Source: Salinibacterium sp. SWN248
GTDB lineage: Bacteria > Actinomycetota > Actinomycetes > Actinomycetales > Microbacteriaceae
Length of the DNA: 64,000 nucleotides
Assembly (NCBI RefSeq): GCF_015864575.1
Contig: NZ_JADYWW010000001.1
Span: 558,001 to 622,000, forward strand
Direction of reading: 5' to 3'
The notes beneath the pieces are model-generated. The model was given only the letters and a program-made list of their open reading frames with translations, made no database searches and was not told the origin of the DNA. Within the stretch, counting starts at the first letter, position 1, and every line of letters starts with the position of its first letter. This document shows positions 32,971 to 41,114 of the stretch, piece by piece. The position numbers and the translations under genes are program-made.

Positions 32971-34092
32971 GTGACATCCACCACTGAAACCGACACCTCT
33001 GTTGTCGTTATTGGTGCTGGCCAAGCGGGCCTCTCTGTTGCCTACTATTTGCGACGACTTGGCCTCGACCCCGGCAACGACTTTGTGCTCCTCGACCGCG
33101 GCCCCAATACGGGGGGCGCGTGGCAATTCCGGTGGGAAGCGTTGCGCATTGGTTCCGCCCACCGCATCAATGATCTTCCCGGTCTCGACGAGCTGGGGCT
33201 CAGCTTTGAGACCGCCGACAAACACATGCCGGCCAAGAAAGTTGTCGCCGACTACTACCGCGCGTATGAAGAGCACTACGGACTGCAGGTCGTGCGAAAT
33301 GCGGATGTCATCGCCGTCGATAACCTCGGCGAACATCTGAATGTGACCTTCACCCTCGATGGCGAAGAAACAAAAACTGTCAGCACGATGCTCGTCATCA
33401 ACGCCACGGGCACTTGGGGTGCACCGTTTATTCCGTGGTACCCGGGGCTCAAGTCGTTTGAGGGCCGCCATCTTCACACGAGCGAATACCGCAGCGCCCG
33501 CGAGTTCACCGACCAGAGTGTTGTCGTGGTTGGCGGAGGAACGTCAGCGATCGGGTTCCTGCTCGAACTCGAAAACATCGCCAGCAATCTCACCTGGGTG
33601 AGCCGCCGCCCCATCGACTTCCTCGAAGATGGCGGCCTCAACCTTGAAGCGCGCAAAGAAGCTGTGCTGGTGCAGGATGAGGCGGCGCGAGCAGGCCGAG
33701 CCCTCCCCAGCATCGTCAGCGGCACGGGCGTTCCGCGCACCCGCCGCATTCAAGCCGGCATCGAGCGGGGCGTTTTGACGCCGCGCCCCATGTTCTCCAG
33801 CATCGAACCCGGTGGGGTGCGATGGAAAGACGGTGCCTTCCAGCAGGCGGATGCCATCATCTGGTCCACCGGATTCCGCCCAGAACTGCGCCACCTTGCT
33901 CCGCTGAAACTGCGCGAGAAAGAGGGCGGCGTGGCCGTCGGGCAGGGCGTGGCGTGGAAAGACCCTCGCATCTTCTTTGCCGGGTATGGGCCGCAGGCAT
34001 CCACTATCGGTGCCAACCGTGCGGGGCGGATGATCGCCCGCCAGGCCATCGCCACCCTCAGCAAGATTCAAGCCATGAAGAACGGGCGCTAG
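32971..34092 (+). CDS. FMO-like flavoprotein oxidoreductase
   Basis: 373 residues. The FAD motif 'VVVIGAGQAGLSVAYYLRRLG' is at the N-terminus, and an NAD(P)-binding loop 'VVVVGGGTSAIGFLLELE' at about residue 178. 'GAWQFRWEALRIGSAH' and 'IIWSTGFRPELRHLAPL' are typical of flavin monooxygenase/thioredoxin-reductase-like proteins. Substrate is unknown. The start is GTG at 32971, with a TAACGTTAG sequence just upstream. Confidence 0.86.
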   Translation: MTSTTETDTSVVVIGAGQAGLSVAYYLRRLGLDPGNDFVLLDRGPNTGGAWQFRWEALRIGSAHRINDLPGLDELGLSFETADKHMPAKKVVADYYRAYEEHYGLQVVRNADVIAVDNLGEHLNVTFTLDGEETKTVSTMLVINATGTWGAPFIPWYPGLKSFEGRHLHTSEYRSAREFTDQSVVVVGGGTSAIGFLLELENIASNLTWVSRRPIDFLEDGGLNLEARKEAVLVQDEAARAGRALPSIVSGTGVPRTRRIQAGIERGVLTPRPMFSSIEPGGVRWKDGAFQQADAIIWSTGFRPELRHLAPLKLREKEGGVAVGQGVAWKDPRIFFAGYGPQASTIGANRAGRMIARQAIATLSKIQAMKNGR

Positions 34093-34132
34093 CGAGCTGA
34101 TCTTGCACGAACCGCTGGCGAGAGTGCGGTGG

Positions 34133-35026
34133 CTAGCCAACGGATGCCACCTCGCGAATAAGATCGCGAAGAGCGGCGAGCTGGGGCCGGTTGTCGTTTG
34201 CGCGCCATTGCATTTCGAGCGGCAGCGTTGCGGGCTGCGCGAGTGGAATCGCCACGAGGTCTTCTGGCAGATGACCGATCAGGGCAGCGGAGACGAGTGA
34301 GAAAGCGCGAGACTCTGAGAGCAGGTAGAGCCGCGACCCCACAATGCGGGGTGGGCTGACGAGCAGCAGCGGGCTGAGCCCGCGCGAGGTGCAGATCTCC
34401 AATAGGTAGTCGAAGTAGGCCGGGTTTTGTTCGCGAGGCCACAGCAGCAAAGGTAGGTCACCGAGTTCGGGCAATTCGATGTCGGTCGTGTTTGCCAGTG
34501 GGTGGTTGCGGCTGACGGCGACGAAGATTTGTTCGCGCACGATCACTTCGCTCTCGTAACCTTCGGTAGCCTCCAGAAAACGGCCGAGGCCGATATCAGC
34601 GTGCTCGCTCACGAGGTGGGCGGAGACTCCACCCGTGTCGACGAGAACATCTTCGATACGAACGGAGGAGAGGCTCTGCTCGGCCCGGCTGATCACGGCG
34701 GGGAGAAGTCGGTTGACTACGCTGGGGGAGGCCACGACGCGGGCGGTGCGGATGCGGCTCGGCTCGAACAACTGCACATCGCGAACAACCTGATTCGCGT
34801 GGGTGAGCAGGTGACGGCCCTCGGTCGCCATCGCCTCGCCCGCCTGAGTGAGCGTTGCTGAACGGCCGGAGCGGTCGAGCAGCGCGACTCCGAGAGCGCG
34901 TTCGAGGCGGCTCACTTCTTGGCTCACCGTCGGCTGTGAGATCTCCAGTGCCTCAGCGGCTCGTCCAAAGTGCCCGGCATCGGCCACGGCAACGAAAATC
35001 TCTACCTGACGAAGCGTAATTTTCAT
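34133..35026 (-). CDS. LysR-family transcriptional regulator
   Basis: 297 residues with the HTH 'EIFVAVADAGHFGRAAEALEISQPTVSQEVSRLERALGVALLDRSG'. It is divergent from psuG across about 127 bp, which holds an ATCCA-N7-TGGAT dyad (35049-35065) as a possible LysR site. This makes control of the pseudouridine operon likely, though this has not been described to my knowledge. Confidence 0.88.
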   Translation of the reverse strand: MKITLRQVEIFVAVADAGHFGRAAEALEISQPTVSQEVSRLERALGVALLDRSGRSATLTQAGEAMATEGRHLLTHANQVVRDVQLFEPSRIRTARVVASPSVVNRLLPAVISRAEQSLSSVRIEDVLVDTGGVSAHLVSEHADIGLGRFLEATEGYESEVIVREQIFVAVSRNHPLANTTDIELPELGDLPLLLWPREQNPAYFDYLLEICTSRGLSPLLLVSPPRIVGSRLYLLSESRAFSLVSAALIGHLPEDLVAIPLAQPATLPLEMQWRANDNRPQLAALRDLIREVASVG

Positions 35027-35153
35027 AGGCTAAGGCTATCTAAACTGCATCCACTCTTTCTGGATTCTTTGCTATCGACTAGTTACGGTTGAAGCAGCGG
35101 TACGCCTCCGGCGAAGCTGCAGCAACGAGCACCAGCGAAGAAAGAGATTGACC

Positions 35154-36065
35154 ATGTCTACACCTGTCATTCACGTTTCCCAAGAAGTTCAGGATGCGGT
35201 TCGCGAGAACCGTCCCGTGGTCGCCCTCGAATCGACCATCTTCACTCACGGCCTTCCTCGCCCGCGCAACCTCGATGTCGCGCTTGAGGCAGAAGCCGGT
35301 CTTCGCGCGCAGGGCGTCACGCCCGCCACGATCGGTGTCTTCAACGGAGTGCCGACTGTCGGTCTCAGCACTGAACAGATCACGGAACTCTCGAACACCG
35401 ACAACATGGCCAAGGCCAGCCTGCGCGACCTTCCCGTCGTGCGCGCCCTCGGCATCCACGGTGGCACCACGGTTGCCGCAACGGCATTCCTCGCCCACCA
35501 CGCTGGCATCAAGGTCTTCTCCACCGGTGGCCTCGGTGGCGTGCACCACGGTGCAGCCGCGTCATTCGATGAGTCTGCAGACATGACCACGTTGGCGCAG
35601 GTTCCGATCCTGGTGATCAGCGCCGGCGTGAAGTCGATCCTCGACATCGCCGCGACCCTCGAACGGTTCGAGACCCTCAACATCCCCGTTATCGGTTACG
35701 GCACCACCCAGTACCCCGGCTTCTACGTCACCGACTCCGGCTTCACGATCGGTTACTCGGTCGACACTCCTGAAGAGGTTGCCGCCGTCGTTGCCGCCCG
35801 CGATGAGCTCGGACTCCCGCAGTCGGTGCTACTGGCCAACCCCATCGCCGCCGACAAGCAGCTTCCGCCGGAACAGCTCGACGACATCCTCGCTCGTGCC
35901 TGGGCTGAGGCCGAGAAGCAGGGCATCAGCGGCAACGCCTCGACCCCGTTCTTGCTCGACTTCATCCAGAAGGACACCAAGGGCGTCAGCCTCGACGTCA
36001 ATGTCGAGGTCTACCGCGGCAACGTTGCGCTCGGTGGACTCGTCGCCACGGCGCTCACGCGCTAG
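35154..36065 (+). CDS. psuG: Pseudouridine-5'-phosphate glycosidase (PsuG)
   Basis: 303 residues from the ATG at 35154 (AAAGAG site). The enzyme splits pseudouridine 5'-phosphate into uracil and ribose 5-phosphate. Family stretches are 'VVALESTIFTHGLPRPRN', 'GLSTEQITEL', 'STGGLGGVHHGA' and 'TQYPGFYV'. The matching kinase follows 13 bp downstream, giving the two-step pseudouridine salvage path. A TTG two codons upstream is not preferred. Confidence 0.93.
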   Translation: MSTPVIHVSQEVQDAVRENRPVVALESTIFTHGLPRPRNLDVALEAEAGLRAQGVTPATIGVFNGVPTVGLSTEQITELSNTDNMAKASLRDLPVVRALGIHGGTTVAATAFLAHHAGIKVFSTGGLGGVHHGAAASFDESADMTTLAQVPILVISAGVKSILDIAATLERFETLNIPVIGYGTTQYPGFYVTDSGFTIGYSVDTPEEVAAVVAARDELGLPQSVLLANPIAADKQLPPEQLDDILARAWAEAEKQGISGNASTPFLLDFIQKDTKGVSLDVNVEVYRGNVALGGLVATALTR

Positions 36066-36078
36066 CGGCAGTCGACAC

Positions 36079-36963
36079 GTGCTCGGAATCATCGGCGACC
36101 TCGTTGAAGACGTGGTCGTCTGGCTGGCTGAACCGCTGAGGCATGGCACCGATACGGCGGCGGAGATCTTCCACACCCGCGGCGGTAGCGGTGCGAACGT
36201 TGCCAGCTTCGCCGGCCGCCTCGGCCCCACGCGCTTCATCGGCTGTGTCGGCAACGACCACCTCGGCACCCTGCTTGTTGAGGGTCTCGAGGCGGAAGGT
36301 GTTGACGTACGCGTGCAGCGCAAACACGTCACCGGCACCGTCATCATCCTGATCGACCAAGACGGCGAACGCAGCATGGTGCCGAACCGGGCGGCAGCGA
36401 CAATGCTCGATGAGGTTCCGGATGAGTGGCTCGACGGCCTCGAGCTGCTGCACGTCTCGGCCTATTCCTTCAACGGTGCTCCGGTCGGGGAAACCGTGAT
36501 TAACGTCATCCGTCGCGCTAAGAAGCGGGGCATTCTGGTCTCGATCGACGTCTCCTCCACGGGGATGCTCGCCCAGTACGGCATCGACCGTTTCATTGAT
36601 CTCATGGCTGACCTCAGCCCCGACTTCTTGATCGGCAACGCGAGCGAAATGGAATGCCTTGGAGTCGTCGTTGACGGGCACCCCGGCGCTGTTGCCGCCC
36701 GGCTCTCGAAGACCATCATCGTGACGAAAGCGGGAGCGGATCCCACCCTCGTTCACGAGCCTGGTCGGGAGCCGCTGACGGTTGCGGTGCCACCGGTTCC
36801 CGAGGTCCGAGACCTCACCGGTGCCGGTGATGCTTTCGCAGCGGGATTCTTGACGTCGTACTTGGCTAGCCGCGACCTGCAGAAGGCGTGCGTGGGCGGT
36901 CACGCCTCCGCGGCCCTCGTGCTGGCATCGCCGGGAGCATCCTCCGGAGCAGCGTCGAAGTGA
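36079..36963 (+). CDS. psuK: PfkB-family kinase, probable pseudouridine kinase (PsuK)
   Basis: 294 residues from the GTG at 36079. PfkB signatures are 'TRGGSGANVASFAGRLG' at the N-terminus and 'DLTGAGDAFAAGFL' carrying the catalytic Asp at the C-terminus. Next to psuG it almost certainly phosphorylates pseudouridine at O5'. It overlaps trpF by GTGA. A ribokinase role is the main alternative. Confidence 0.87.
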   Translation: MLGIIGDLVEDVVVWLAEPLRHGTDTAAEIFHTRGGSGANVASFAGRLGPTRFIGCVGNDHLGTLLVEGLEAEGVDVRVQRKHVTGTVIILIDQDGERSMVPNRAAATMLDEVPDEWLDGLELLHVSAYSFNGAPVGETVINVIRRAKKRGILVSIDVSSTGMLAQYGIDRFIDLMADLSPDFLIGNASEMECLGVVVDGHPGAVAARLSKTIIVTKAGADPTLVHEPGREPLTVAVPPVPEVRDLTGAGDAFAAGFLTSYLASRDLQKACVGGHASAALVLASPGASSGAASK

Positions 36964-37589
36964 CTCGCCTCTTTGTGAAAATCTGTGGCATCAGCACTGC
37001 GGATGCCGCAGCGGCGGTCGCCGACAGCGGCGCAGACGCGATCGGGTTCGTTTTCGCTCCCGGCAGCCCCCGTGAGGTCAGCGCCGAGCACGCGCGTTCC
37101 CTCATCGCGGGCCTTCCGTCCGCGTTGGAAACGGTGGGCGTTTTTCGCAACCAGCCGATCGATACGGTGCTCCGCACCGCGAGCGCTGCCGGGGTAGCGA
37201 CTGTGCAGTTGCACGGTGATGAAACTGAGGCAGAGTTCGACCGGCTGCGGGCGGAGGGCTTCGGCACGATCCGCGCCCTGTCGATTGATGATTACCGCCG
37301 GCTCAGTCGTGACGGAGCGTTGCGCGCCGACGACCGATTGCTGATCGATGCGGTAACTCCGGGTGGGGGAGCAGCGTTCGAACCCACCCTGCTGACGGAT
37401 GCTGCGCCTGACGGCTTCTGGATTCTGGCCGGTGGCCTCACCCCGCAGAATGTGGCGGAGCTTGTCGGCATCATGCAGCCGGGTGGTGTTGACGTCTCAA
37501 GCGGCGTCGAGGCGAGTCGCGGAGTCAAAGATCCAGCCCTCATCCGAGCATTCGTGGAAGCCGTTCGCGCCGTCTCAGCGGCGAGGTAA
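36960..37589 (+). CDS. trpF: Phosphoribosylanthranilate isomerase (TrpF)
   Basis: 209 residues from the GTG at 36960 (GTGA overlap with psuK). The TIM-barrel motifs 'VKICGISTADAA', 'GFVFAPGSPREV', 'VQLHGDE' and 'LAGGLTPQNV', with 'VDVSSGVEA' at the end, define TrpF of tryptophan synthesis. No other trp gene is nearby, and it is translationally tied to a pseudouridine kinase. Both pathways handle ribose-phosphate compounds, but the link is probably only genetic. Confidence 0.92.
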   Translation: MTRLFVKICGISTADAAAAVADSGADAIGFVFAPGSPREVSAEHARSLIAGLPSALETVGVFRNQPIDTVLRTASAAGVATVQLHGDETEAEFDRLRAEGFGTIRALSIDDYRRLSRDGALRADDRLLIDAVTPGGGAAFEPTLLTDAAPDGFWILAGGLTPQNVAELVGIMQPGGVDVSSGVEASRGVKDPALIRAFVEAVRAVSAAR

Positions 37590-37620
37590 ACCCCACTGGC
37601 GACGCAGCCGAACGACGAGG

Positions 37621-37998
37621 CTAAGTCGCGAGCGCGATGAGGCCGAAGTAGGTCGCGGCGGCGACGCCGATGCCGAGCACGAGGTTGGCGGCAACGCTAG
37701 CGACGGCGGTCTGGAGTCGCTTCATGGTGGCGATCTGCATTGTTTCAACGCTGAGGGTGCTGAAGGTGGTGAGTCCGCCGCAGAGTCCGGTGAGCAGCAC
37801 GAGCTCGAGGTTGGGGTCGATCGTGCCAATGTGCGCCATACCAGCCAAGGTGCCGCCGAGGGCAGAGCCGATGACGTTGACGACGAGCACGGCCCACGGG
37901 AACCGCTTGTTCGGAACAAACGCGCGTGCGGTGAGGTAGCGCAAGACGGCCCCGGCGGCTCCGGCGCCCAGGATCGCAAACACCACGCCCGCGGTCAT
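37621..37998 (-). CDS. crcB: Fluoride channel subunit CrcB/FluC (copy 1)
   Basis: 125 residues with four hydrophobic segments. 'GAVLRYLTAR', 'NVIGSALGGTLAG' and 'GLCGGLTTFSTLSVE' are the FluC signatures (the fluoride-lining Phe and the central Na+ site). FluC is a dimer, and two-gene types form heterodimers; the partner gene lies immediately upstream with an ATGA overlap. It exports fluoride from the cytosol. Confidence 0.92.
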   Translation of the reverse strand: MTAGVVFAILGAGAAGAVLRYLTARAFVPNKRFPWAVLVVNVIGSALGGTLAGMAHIGTIDPNLELVLLTGLCGGLTTFSTLSVETMQIATMKRLQTAVASVAANLVLGIGVAAATYFGLIALAT

Positions 37999-38390
37999 TC
38001 GTTCACCAAATCAGGGCGGCGTGCGCGAGCGAAACCGAGGCGCAGGCCCAGTGCGGCTGCGGCGAGTCCGAGCACCATGGTGGCCGCGAGGTAAATGAGG
38101 GCGGGGATGAGCTGGTCAGCTCCAATGAGTTGCACGACGGCGACGGCCAAAGCAGAGAACGTCGTGAAGGAACCGAGAAGACCGGCACCTAAGCCGGCGC
38201 GGGCCCAGACCGGAGCGGGTGTCCATAGCTCGGCGACGACGAGCGCCAGCACGAAACTGCCGACGATATTGGCGATCAGGGTGGAGAGGGGAAACAGCCC
38301 ATCGTCGGTGGCAAAGGCAAGATCGAGAGCGAACCGCATTCCGGTGCCGATAGCACCGCCAACGGCAACGGCAGCGAGTTCACGGATCAT
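37995..38390 (-). CDS. crcB: Fluoride channel subunit CrcB/FluC (copy 2)
   Basis: 131 residues, four hydrophobic segments, with 'GGAIGTGMRFALD', 'NIVGSFVLALVVAE' and 'GLLGSFTTFSALAVAV'. It is the first gene of the pair and probably forms a hetero-dimeric fluoride channel with the downstream copy. No fluoride-riboswitch-like structure could be recognised in its 100-bp leader. Confidence 0.92.
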   Translation of the reverse strand: MIRELAAVAVGGAIGTGMRFALDLAFATDDGLFPLSTLIANIVGSFVLALVVAELWTPAPVWARAGLGAGLLGSFTTFSALAVAVVQLIGADQLIPALIYLAATMVLGLAAAALGLRLGFARARRPDLVNE

Positions 38391-38494
38391 GCGCTGCCTT
38401 TCAGATGCCAGTTCTGGGGGCTGTACTGCCTACCAGTCACCTTATGGCAACCGGGCGCGGACCTGTGCCACGCGCGCAGTCCTAGACTGAAGCC

Positions 38495-39136
38495 ATGACC
38501 CGAACTGCTGCGCGCCGCCGCCGTTGGCCGTGGATCGTGCTCGCCGTAGTTGTGGTGTTGCTCGTGCCCATCGCCATCATCGTCGTGCCGATTCTCACGC
38601 ACGAGAGCGCGGGCCAGTCGAGCCAGCAGCTCGTCGACGGAGAATGGCCGCTCTCGGTCACCGCCGAGGGGGATGACGGTCGTACCCGCACGTTGACGCT
38701 CGCCGGTGAAAATGGCGAGCCTATCGACACGGAAGCACTCGTTCGCGACGAGCGCGTCGTCGTGACAGGAACCGGGTATGACGGAACGCAGGGTGTGTAC
38801 GTTGCCGTGTGCGTCATCCCAGAAACGTCTGCCGACAAGCCGGGGCCCTGCATCGGCGGAGTGCCGTCGCAGCAGCAAGAAAACGTGGCCGAAGGCACCG
38901 TGCAGTGGGCCCCGAGCAACTGGATCAACGCCGATTGGGCGTGGCGGCTCTTCGGCGCTCGCAGCTATGACGACACCGCCACGGGCACCTTTACCGCGTA
39001 TCTCGAGCTGGGCGACCCGCTCGGCGAGGACGCTGATTGCATCACCAATGAGTGCGGCATTTTCACCCGCAACGACCACACGGCGCTCAACGACCGGGTG
39101 CAGGATGTCTACGTACCGGTGAAATTCACCGAATAG
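38495..39136 (+). CDS. Membrane-anchored secreted protein, unknown
   Basis: 213 residues. A single N-terminal membrane helix (about 13-34) after the basic 'TRTAARRRRW' is followed by an outer domain with four cysteines ('AVCVIP', 'GPCIGG', 'DCITNECGIF'), suggesting two disulfides in an Ig-like fold ('VVTGTGYDGTQGVYVAVC', 'RVQDVYVPVKF'). No named family was recognised with confidence. It is divergent from crcB and followed by a MerR gene. Confidence 0.7.
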   Translation: MTRTAARRRRWPWIVLAVVVVLLVPIAIIVVPILTHESAGQSSQQLVDGEWPLSVTAEGDDGRTRTLTLAGENGEPIDTEALVRDERVVVTGTGYDGTQGVYVAVCVIPETSADKPGPCIGGVPSQQQENVAEGTVQWAPSNWINADWAWRLFGARSYDDTATGTFTAYLELGDPLGEDADCITNECGIFTRNDHTALNDRVQDVYVPVKFTE

Positions 39137-39147
39137 TGCCGCGCCGC

Positions 39148-39178
39148 TTGACATTGACGTAACGTCAACCTCTACCGT
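39148..39178 (+). promoter_or_regulatory. MerR autoregulatory promoter (19-bp spacer)
   Basis: -35 TTGACA (39148-39153), 19-bp spacer holding the perfect palindrome TTGACGTAACGTCAA minus its centre, and -10 TACCGT (39173-39178). The predicted start coincides with the ATG at 39185, so the mRNA is probably leaderless. Confidence 0.7.
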
Positions 39179-39184
39179 CGAGGT

Positions 39185-39970
39185 ATGGCCCACGACACCC
39201 CACCACTCGCCGACCGTTCGATCAACGATGTCGCCCGCATCACGGGAACGACATCGCGCACGCTGCGGCACTACGACGACACGGGGCTCCTGAAGCCGAG
39301 CCGAGTGGGCACCAATGGCTACCGCTATTACGACGCGGATGCTCTCGCTCGCCTTCAACGCATTCTGCTGTTGCGCGAACTCGGGCTCGGCCTTCCGGCC
39401 ATTGCCGAGATTCTCGCCGGGCAACGGGATGACACGGCCGCACTCAGAGAGCACGTGCGCCTGCTCGAAAGCGAGAAGCAGCGCATCGATCGGCTCATTG
39501 CATCGGTGAGCACCACGATCCATAAACTCACAGAAGGAGAGCCACTCATGGCTGAAGAAATGTTCGACGGATTCGACCACACCGCCCACAAAGACGAAGT
39601 GGAGCAGCGCTGGGGTTCAGACTCTTACGCGGCGAGCGACAACTGGTGGAAGGGGATGGGCGCCGCCGACCGGGCAGCTTTCGTTGCAACGCAGAAGCAG
39701 TTAGCTGCAGACTGGGCCGCTACTGCCGAGCGCGGCGATGACCCTGCGGGGGCTGCCGCTCAGGCGCTCGCGCAGCGTCAGTTCGACGGCCTCGTCGGAA
39801 TCCCCGGCACCCCCAGCGAGGGCAAGTTGGGCCCGCCGCGCGAGTACTACCTAGGTTTGGCCGATATGTACGTCGCCGACCCGCGCTTCGCTCGTAACTA
39901 CGGCGGGCAGGCCGGTGCCGAATTCGTGCGCGCCGCTATGGTCGCGTTTGCGACCGAGCGCTGGGGCTAG
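39185..39970 (+). CDS. MerR-family regulator with TipAS-like drug-sensing domain
   Basis: 261 residues. A MerR HTH fills residues 11-80 ('SINDVARITGTTSRTLRHYDDTGLLKPSRVGTNGYRYYD'). A coiled coil follows, and the C-terminal part ('EMFDGFDHTAHKDEVEQRWG...') matches the TipAS antibiotic-binding domain that traps thiopeptides. Its own promoter has the MerR geometry, so it probably activates itself when drug is bound. No efflux gene follows. The stop overlaps the convergent LacI gene by CTAG. Confidence 0.9.
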   Translation: MAHDTPPLADRSINDVARITGTTSRTLRHYDDTGLLKPSRVGTNGYRYYDADALARLQRILLLRELGLGLPAIAEILAGQRDDTAALREHVRLLESEKQRIDRLIASVSTTIHKLTEGEPLMAEEMFDGFDHTAHKDEVEQRWGSDSYAASDNWWKGMGAADRAAFVATQKQLAADWAATAERGDDPAGAAAQALAQRQFDGLVGIPGTPSEGKLGPPREYYLGLADMYVADPRFARNYGGQAGAEFVRAAMVAFATERWG

Positions 39971-40992
39971 ACGGGAACTGGCCCGGTGGAGTCGCGCACT
40001 ACGAGCTCGGTGGCGAGCTCAAGGCGATGTGTCGCCAAGGTTTGCCCTTCCAGCAGTTGCGCGAGCATCTGCACCGCCGTCGACCCAATCTCAAGAAAAG
40101 GCTGTTTGACGGTCGTGAGCCTCGGCGAGGCAGACGTCGCTTGAACCGCATCGTCAAAGCCAACAACCGACAGGTCGCGGGGGATCCCCACTCCCATACC
40201 GCGGGCGGCGTCAAGAACCCCGAGTGCCTCGAGATCATTGGTCGCGAAGATCGCAGTCGGAGGTGTCGGTAGCGAGAGCAGTTGCTGGGCGGCTTCGCGG
40301 CCCTTCGCGTACTGGAACCCACCGTTGACGAGGTATTCCGGATTGGGGGCGATGCCCGCACTCTGGAGTGCGGAGTGGTAGCCAGCTAGGCGAGCGTTCG
40401 CGCACTCAGACGAAATCCCCTGAACGATTGCGATATTGGTGTGGCCCAAGTCGATGAGGTGGCGCGTGGCGAGGTAGCCGCCGTTGAAGTTGTTGGCGCC
40501 CACGGAGGGCAGGGGACGCTTCGGTGTGTTTGCGGGATCGATCACCACGAGGGGAACGCCGGCTCGCGAGAACTCGTCCTGGTTCTTCTCGTCTAGCCGT
40601 GAGGTCACGAGAATGAGCCCGGAGTGATGAGCTTCAGTAACGATGTCTACCCATCGTCTGCCGCCGAAGTCTCGGGGGGTAATTTTGACGACTACGTCGA
40701 GGCCCGCTGCTTCGCCGCCCGCGATAACCCCCTCCAGGATGCGGAGCACGTTGGTGTTGGTGAGGGAGTCGAAGTGCAGCTCGATGGCTCCGGCATCGGC
40801 TGAGCTCAACGGCGAGCGGTAACCGTGCTCGGTGAGTAACTCTTGGATGCGAGCGCGCGTAGCGGCGGAAACATCTTTTCGCCCTTTGACCACTTTCGAG
40901 ACGGTGGGCACAGAGACGCCGGCTTGTTCTGCGATGTCGCGCAGGGTCGGTTTGCGATCTCCCTGCGAATCCGTCGATGGATTAGTAGTCAA
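39967..40992 (-). CDS. LacI-family regulator of the xyloside unit
   Basis: 341 residues. HTH at the N-terminus ('TLRDIAEQAGVSVPTVSKVVKGRKDVSAATRARI') and a sugar-binding periplasmic fold. It is divergent from the ABC importer/GH43 operon and likely represses it until xylo-oligosaccharide or xylose is present. The intergenic region contains several TTTNCG/CGNAAA boxes of the LacI operator type. Confidence 0.9.
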   Translation of the reverse strand: MTTNPSTDSQGDRKPTLRDIAEQAGVSVPTVSKVVKGRKDVSAATRARIQELLTEHGYRSPLSSADAGAIELHFDSLTNTNVLRILEGVIAGGEAAGLDVVVKITPRDFGGRRWVDIVTEAHHSGLILVTSRLDEKNQDEFSRAGVPLVVIDPANTPKRPLPSVGANNFNGGYLATRHLIDLGHTNIAIVQGISSECANARLAGYHSALQSAGIAPNPEYLVNGGFQYAKGREAAQQLLSLPTPPTAIFATNDLEALGVLDAARGMGVGIPRDLSVVGFDDAVQATSASPRLTTVKQPFLEIGSTAVQMLAQLLEGQTLATHRLELATELVVRDSTGPVPV

Positions 40993-41045
40993 TGACGCCT
41001 CCGCTACTTGACAGTGTGTGTGGGTAACCGTAACCTCTCACAAGA

Positions 41046-41081
41046 ACTTTACGCAAGGTTTCGCGCAAAGTTTCGTAAAAT
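41046..41081. promoter_or_regulatory. LacI-type operator cluster
   Basis: Overlapping boxes TTTACGCAA, TTTCGCGCAAA and TTTCGTAAA sit about 35-70 bp before the solute-binding-protein gene. The middle box is near-palindromic, and the outer ones form TTTACG...CGTAAA. Confidence 0.6.
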
Positions 41082-41114
41082 TCAATTAATCAACCACAGC
41101 GTAGTGAGGGAAAA

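Noticed and set aside
38391-38494. Possible fluoride riboswitch before the crcB pair
   Set aside because: The GG(N)GAUGG start and the pseudoknot-forming ACCGCC pieces of the crcB motif were not found in a usable order; only by-eye search was possible.
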